From positions 65,001 through 129,000 of the forward strand of contig JADWOT020001761.1 in the NCBI GenBank assembly GCA_036345935.2: DNA of 64,000 bases, read 5' to 3'. This DNA comes from Taenia hydatigena. Taxonomy: Eukaryota > Platyhelminthes > Cestoda > Cyclophyllidea > Taeniidae. Below are positions 61,140 through 64,000 of the stretch, in pieces; the stretch's first letter is position 1; every line of letters begins with the position of its first letter. Both the position numbers and the translations under genes were made by a program. The notes beneath the pieces were generated by a model. It did no database searches. It had not been told where the DNA came from and saw nothing but the letters and a program-made list of their open reading frames with translations.

Positions 61140-62884
61140 TTTTCGTTCGTGTGAAATTTTACCTTTCTGTCATTTGGTTCGGCAAGCACTTTTAGCGTAG
61201 CTTCCTTTTTCTATCTCCAAGCTTTTAATTAACCCATTAGCAGGTTCAAATTTTCTTCTTTAGCTCTTTTTAGCTTTTAACCTCCGAAATTAAGCAGTTT
61301 TTGTCAATCCAGCTTCACGTCCTGTTGTGAATTCTTTTTTGCTGTGCTGCCTTTGCCTTGTGCTTCTAATTGCTTGCCATTCTTAAGGGTTAGGGGGTAC
61401 TTTCGAGTAGGTCTTATGCGCCTTATTTGTAATTGTTGTTCCTTGTCCTATTCCCTGAGCAACTCTTAGATGTGTACTGTTTTTTCTCATGGTGATCCCT
61501 GTGATTTTCACTCCTACTTGCAACTTCTTTTTACGAGAGAATGGCATCCTAGGTCGTATAAAGGCGTAGTATGTGTAGTATTTTTCACGACCTATGAATC
61601 CGTCCCACGGTCGCCAGCGTTTGTCCTCATATAGAGCAGTAAGACGAGTGTTTGTGGTCAACACTTGATCTTGGCTATAGTCAAGCCGACGACGACCAGG
61701 CCGCAGCACGATTGTAGTGCGACGTATGCAAGAGACAGCTCCATGCCTATCGCATCAATTCCGGTTTTTTAAACAGCCAGCCTTTGATGTGCCTTTAGTT
61801 GAGCACAGTGGAAGAGAGATTGCTTTAATAGCAGGCACTGAGTAGTTGTTAGGTAAATGGGTGTTATGGTGTGGTTGATCTGAACGAGCTCAGTGTGTAC
61901 TACTCAGAGGCTGATCCTGACTTGCATGTCAGGTTAGTCATAAAGGTAATTCCCCTTTCCCTCCATCCCCCACCCTACATCACCTTCGAAATTAGAGGAC
62001 AATTTTGGGCTTAATTTGCCGGAATCACTGGCCTGAATGCATTCGTCTCCTGCACAATCTTACATCAAGCTGCACTGTGTCAAGCCGATGCTGGGAATTA
62101 GCAAGTTTAAATAAAAAATAAAGGGTCTCGGTAATCACCGCTGTGTGGTGGGCTGAAAACCAACATTAGCGTTACCGCTACCGGCCAATCGACGTCTACA
62201 CCGCTCAGGTGTCTAATTGTTGATTAGGTTGATGCCTCCTGTTGTTAAGGTTATTCACGATTGCAGACGCCTCCTTTCACAAGAAACTTGGTTCATCATC
62301 GCACTTTGTTATGCATAGGCACTGATGCTGGTCTGTGTCATTCTTGATAAATGATGTCTGTTTCCTGTGTAACGCGAGCCAGATCTTACTACTTCACGTG
62401 ATACCGTTGCATCATAGTTTTTCATGCAATTGTGTAAAACTGGCGCCTCTGTTTGGACCTTATTTCCCTCGTATTGATTGAGGCTTTCCCCAATCCATGC
62501 TTGCTGTTTCCCTTCCGCGGACGAGAAGTCCGCTAATCAAAGAGGGGTTCGAGTGCTCTTTGTCCATGTGGAAACACCGCAACCATCGTGAATTCCATAA
62601 AGATCATGTGCTAAGAGGGAGTGGGGACCCTAAAATAGTTAATTGCGTCTCCTGGCAGCACTTTAGTGTGGAACAGCACAAAACTCTGTAAATTCTGATT
62701 CCTTACCGTTCCTGATGCCTACATCTCACCCTGAAGCTGTGATGATGTCTCCACAGTGTTGCATGTTCCTGTGAATTCCCCACCATTAGTAAATTTTAGA
62801 ATGTTGCTCATTTGTATGTGCTTTTTTTTGCAAACAGAGGAACGTGAGAATTGAGCGGGCTTTCGCAGGTGATGATAAATTTGC
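61140..62884 (+). repeat. R1-C internal tandem unit 1
   Basis: This matches 4330-5937 of copy A and, with gaps, 62885-64000. Anchors are the AACCTCCGAAATTAAG block, TTGTTCCTTGTCCTATTCC, GATGCCTCC/GACGCCTCC...TTTCACAAGAAACTT, and GGTGTGGAAACACC-type sequence. Confidence 0.8.
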
Positions 62885-64000
62885 TCGTTGATCCTTAAGA
62901 GTTTTACTTCGTTGGTGCAAAATTCCGCTTTTGTGAAGGTATGCAGGGAAAAGCAGCAATTTGTTTTAGTTATTTCGTTAGGCAAGAATTTCCAACGCAG
63001 TTTTGTTTTCCCTACTCCCAAGCTTGTCATTGATTTATCTGTAGGTTCAAGATCTGATCGCTCTTTAGCTTTAGTAGCCGAAATCAGGCGATTTTTGTCG
63101 ATCTAGACCGACGTTCTGTTGCGCATTCCTTATTTCCGTGCTACCTTTGCCTTGGGCCCATAAGGGCTTGCCATTTCTAAGGTGGAGAAATTGATAAGTG
63201 GATAATGCACGCTTTGTTTGTAATGGTTGTTCCTTGTCCTATTCCTTCTGTGAGCCCTCGACGTGTACCATTTTTTTTCTCATAATAACTCCTGCGATTT
63301 TCACTCCCACTTACAACTTCGTCTTAGGTCATAGACAGGTTTAGGATGTGTAGTATTTTTCACAGCCTACGAATTCAGCGTTTGTCTTCATGAAGTAAGA
63401 CAAGTGCACCTGAAGGCACTGAGTAGTTGTGTCAAGCATACACTGAAAATTGCGAAGTTTGCTTAACAAATAAAGAGTGTCAGGAATTACCACTGTGTGG
63501 GTGAGCTAAAAACCAACATTTTGGGGTAGCCACTGACCGATAGACGTCTACACCTTTAAAGTGTCTAATCGCTGACTAGGTTGACGCCTCCTTTCACAAG
63601 AAACTTTGTCGATCACCGTACCTTGGTATTTACAGGCACTGACGCTAGTCTGTACTATTCTTGATAAATGATGACTATTCCTTGTATAGCGTGACCTATC
63701 CCTTACTGTTTCGCGTGATACCGCTGCCTTATGAATGCTCATGGGAATTTAACACCAGCACCTCTGTTTCGGGCATTATTTCCTTATTTATCAAGGCTTT
63801 CCCAAATCCATGCCTGCTGTTTTCGTTTCTCAGGTTCAAATGTCGTTTGGGTGTGAACCAAATGCAGGCGAGAGGTCCGCTGTCCAGAGCGGACTATAAG
63901 TGCGATTTGTCGGTGTGGAAACACCTCTATCATCGTGAAGACCATGAAGACCGCGCATCAAAAGGTAAAGGAGCCACTGGAATGATTTGATGTGTCTTCT
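62885..64000 (+). repeat. R1-C internal tandem unit 2 (cut by window)
   Basis: This is a second copy of the R1 3' part. It is missing about 230 bp that correspond to 4840-5065 of copy A, and the window ends inside it. Its sequence is at places closer to copy A than unit 1 is (for example AGGAATTACCACTGTG), which hints at gene conversion or a different duplication order. Confidence 0.75.

Larger units (their letters stand above)
52680..64000 (+). repeat. R1 copy C (longest copy)
   Basis: This aligns with the reverse complement of 27250-21222 up to about 59600, and with 1-5937 from about 56645 to 62885. It shows that R1 is one unit of over 10 kb. The intron between the two phase-matched exons is 1236 bp here and 295 bp in copy B, so an insertion or deletion of nearly 1 kb separates them. 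A partial second copy of the 3' part follows at 62885-64000. Confidence 0.85.

Noticed and set aside
1..64000. tRNA, rRNA, CRISPR or intact transposase
   Set aside because: I looked for tRNA T-loop motifs with matching stems, repeat-spacer arrays and long transposase or reverse transcriptase frames, and saw none. A covariance-model or HMM scan was not possible here.

Overview
The window reads as animal nuclear DNA. It has no bacterial-style long ORFs. Coding potential comes in short blocks bounded by GT...AG splice signals, and two homeobox segments keep an intron between homeodomain residues 44 and 45. Sparse exons, introns of about 40-300 bp and a roughly 42-45% GC impression would suit a parasitic flatworm such as a tapeworm, but this is a guess from style, not from a species marker. 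No rRNA, tRNA, CRISPR array or intact transposon was recognised.

Most of the 64 kb is a mosaic of old, diverged segmental duplications. R1 is the largest unit (over 11 kb). It is present at 1-5937 (+, cut by the window edge), 21222-27250 (-) and 52680-64000 (+, with a 1.7 kb internal tandem repeat). R2 is present at about 6370-10450 (+), 10470-11350 (inverted fragment), 42660-45835 (-) and 47555-48060 (-). A roughly 1 kb direct repeat lies at 11170-12830. R5 is a 0.36 kb direct pair at 31225-31590 and 32815-33186. R4 is a 0.9 kb tandem pair at 50656-52410, with fragments at 46070-46250 and 52598-52672.

The best-supported genes are two NK-type homeobox loci in opposite orientation. The copy at 16260-17770 (+) is a decayed pseudogene: it has frameshifts, stops, and Trp48 of the homeodomain changed to Arg. 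The copy at 21356-20766 (-) keeps an open homeodomain split by a 117-bp intron. Directly upstream of its homeodomain the sequence switches to R1, and the R1 frame runs in frame into the homeodomain.

An F-box protein with an FBXO4-like layout lies at 33197-34430 (+), with one frameshift in an A7 run. R1 itself carries phase-matched exons of 53 and 50 codons from an unrecognised gene family. Coding-like exons of unknown genes also lie at 28.3-30.7, 37.3-38.1, 39.5-40.0, 41.3-42.2 and 48.6-50.4 kb. Several of these carry single-base frameshifts at homopolymers, so either decay or assembly indels is at work.

All homologies between repeats were found by eye. Boundaries are good to roughly tens of bases unless a splice site fixes them.
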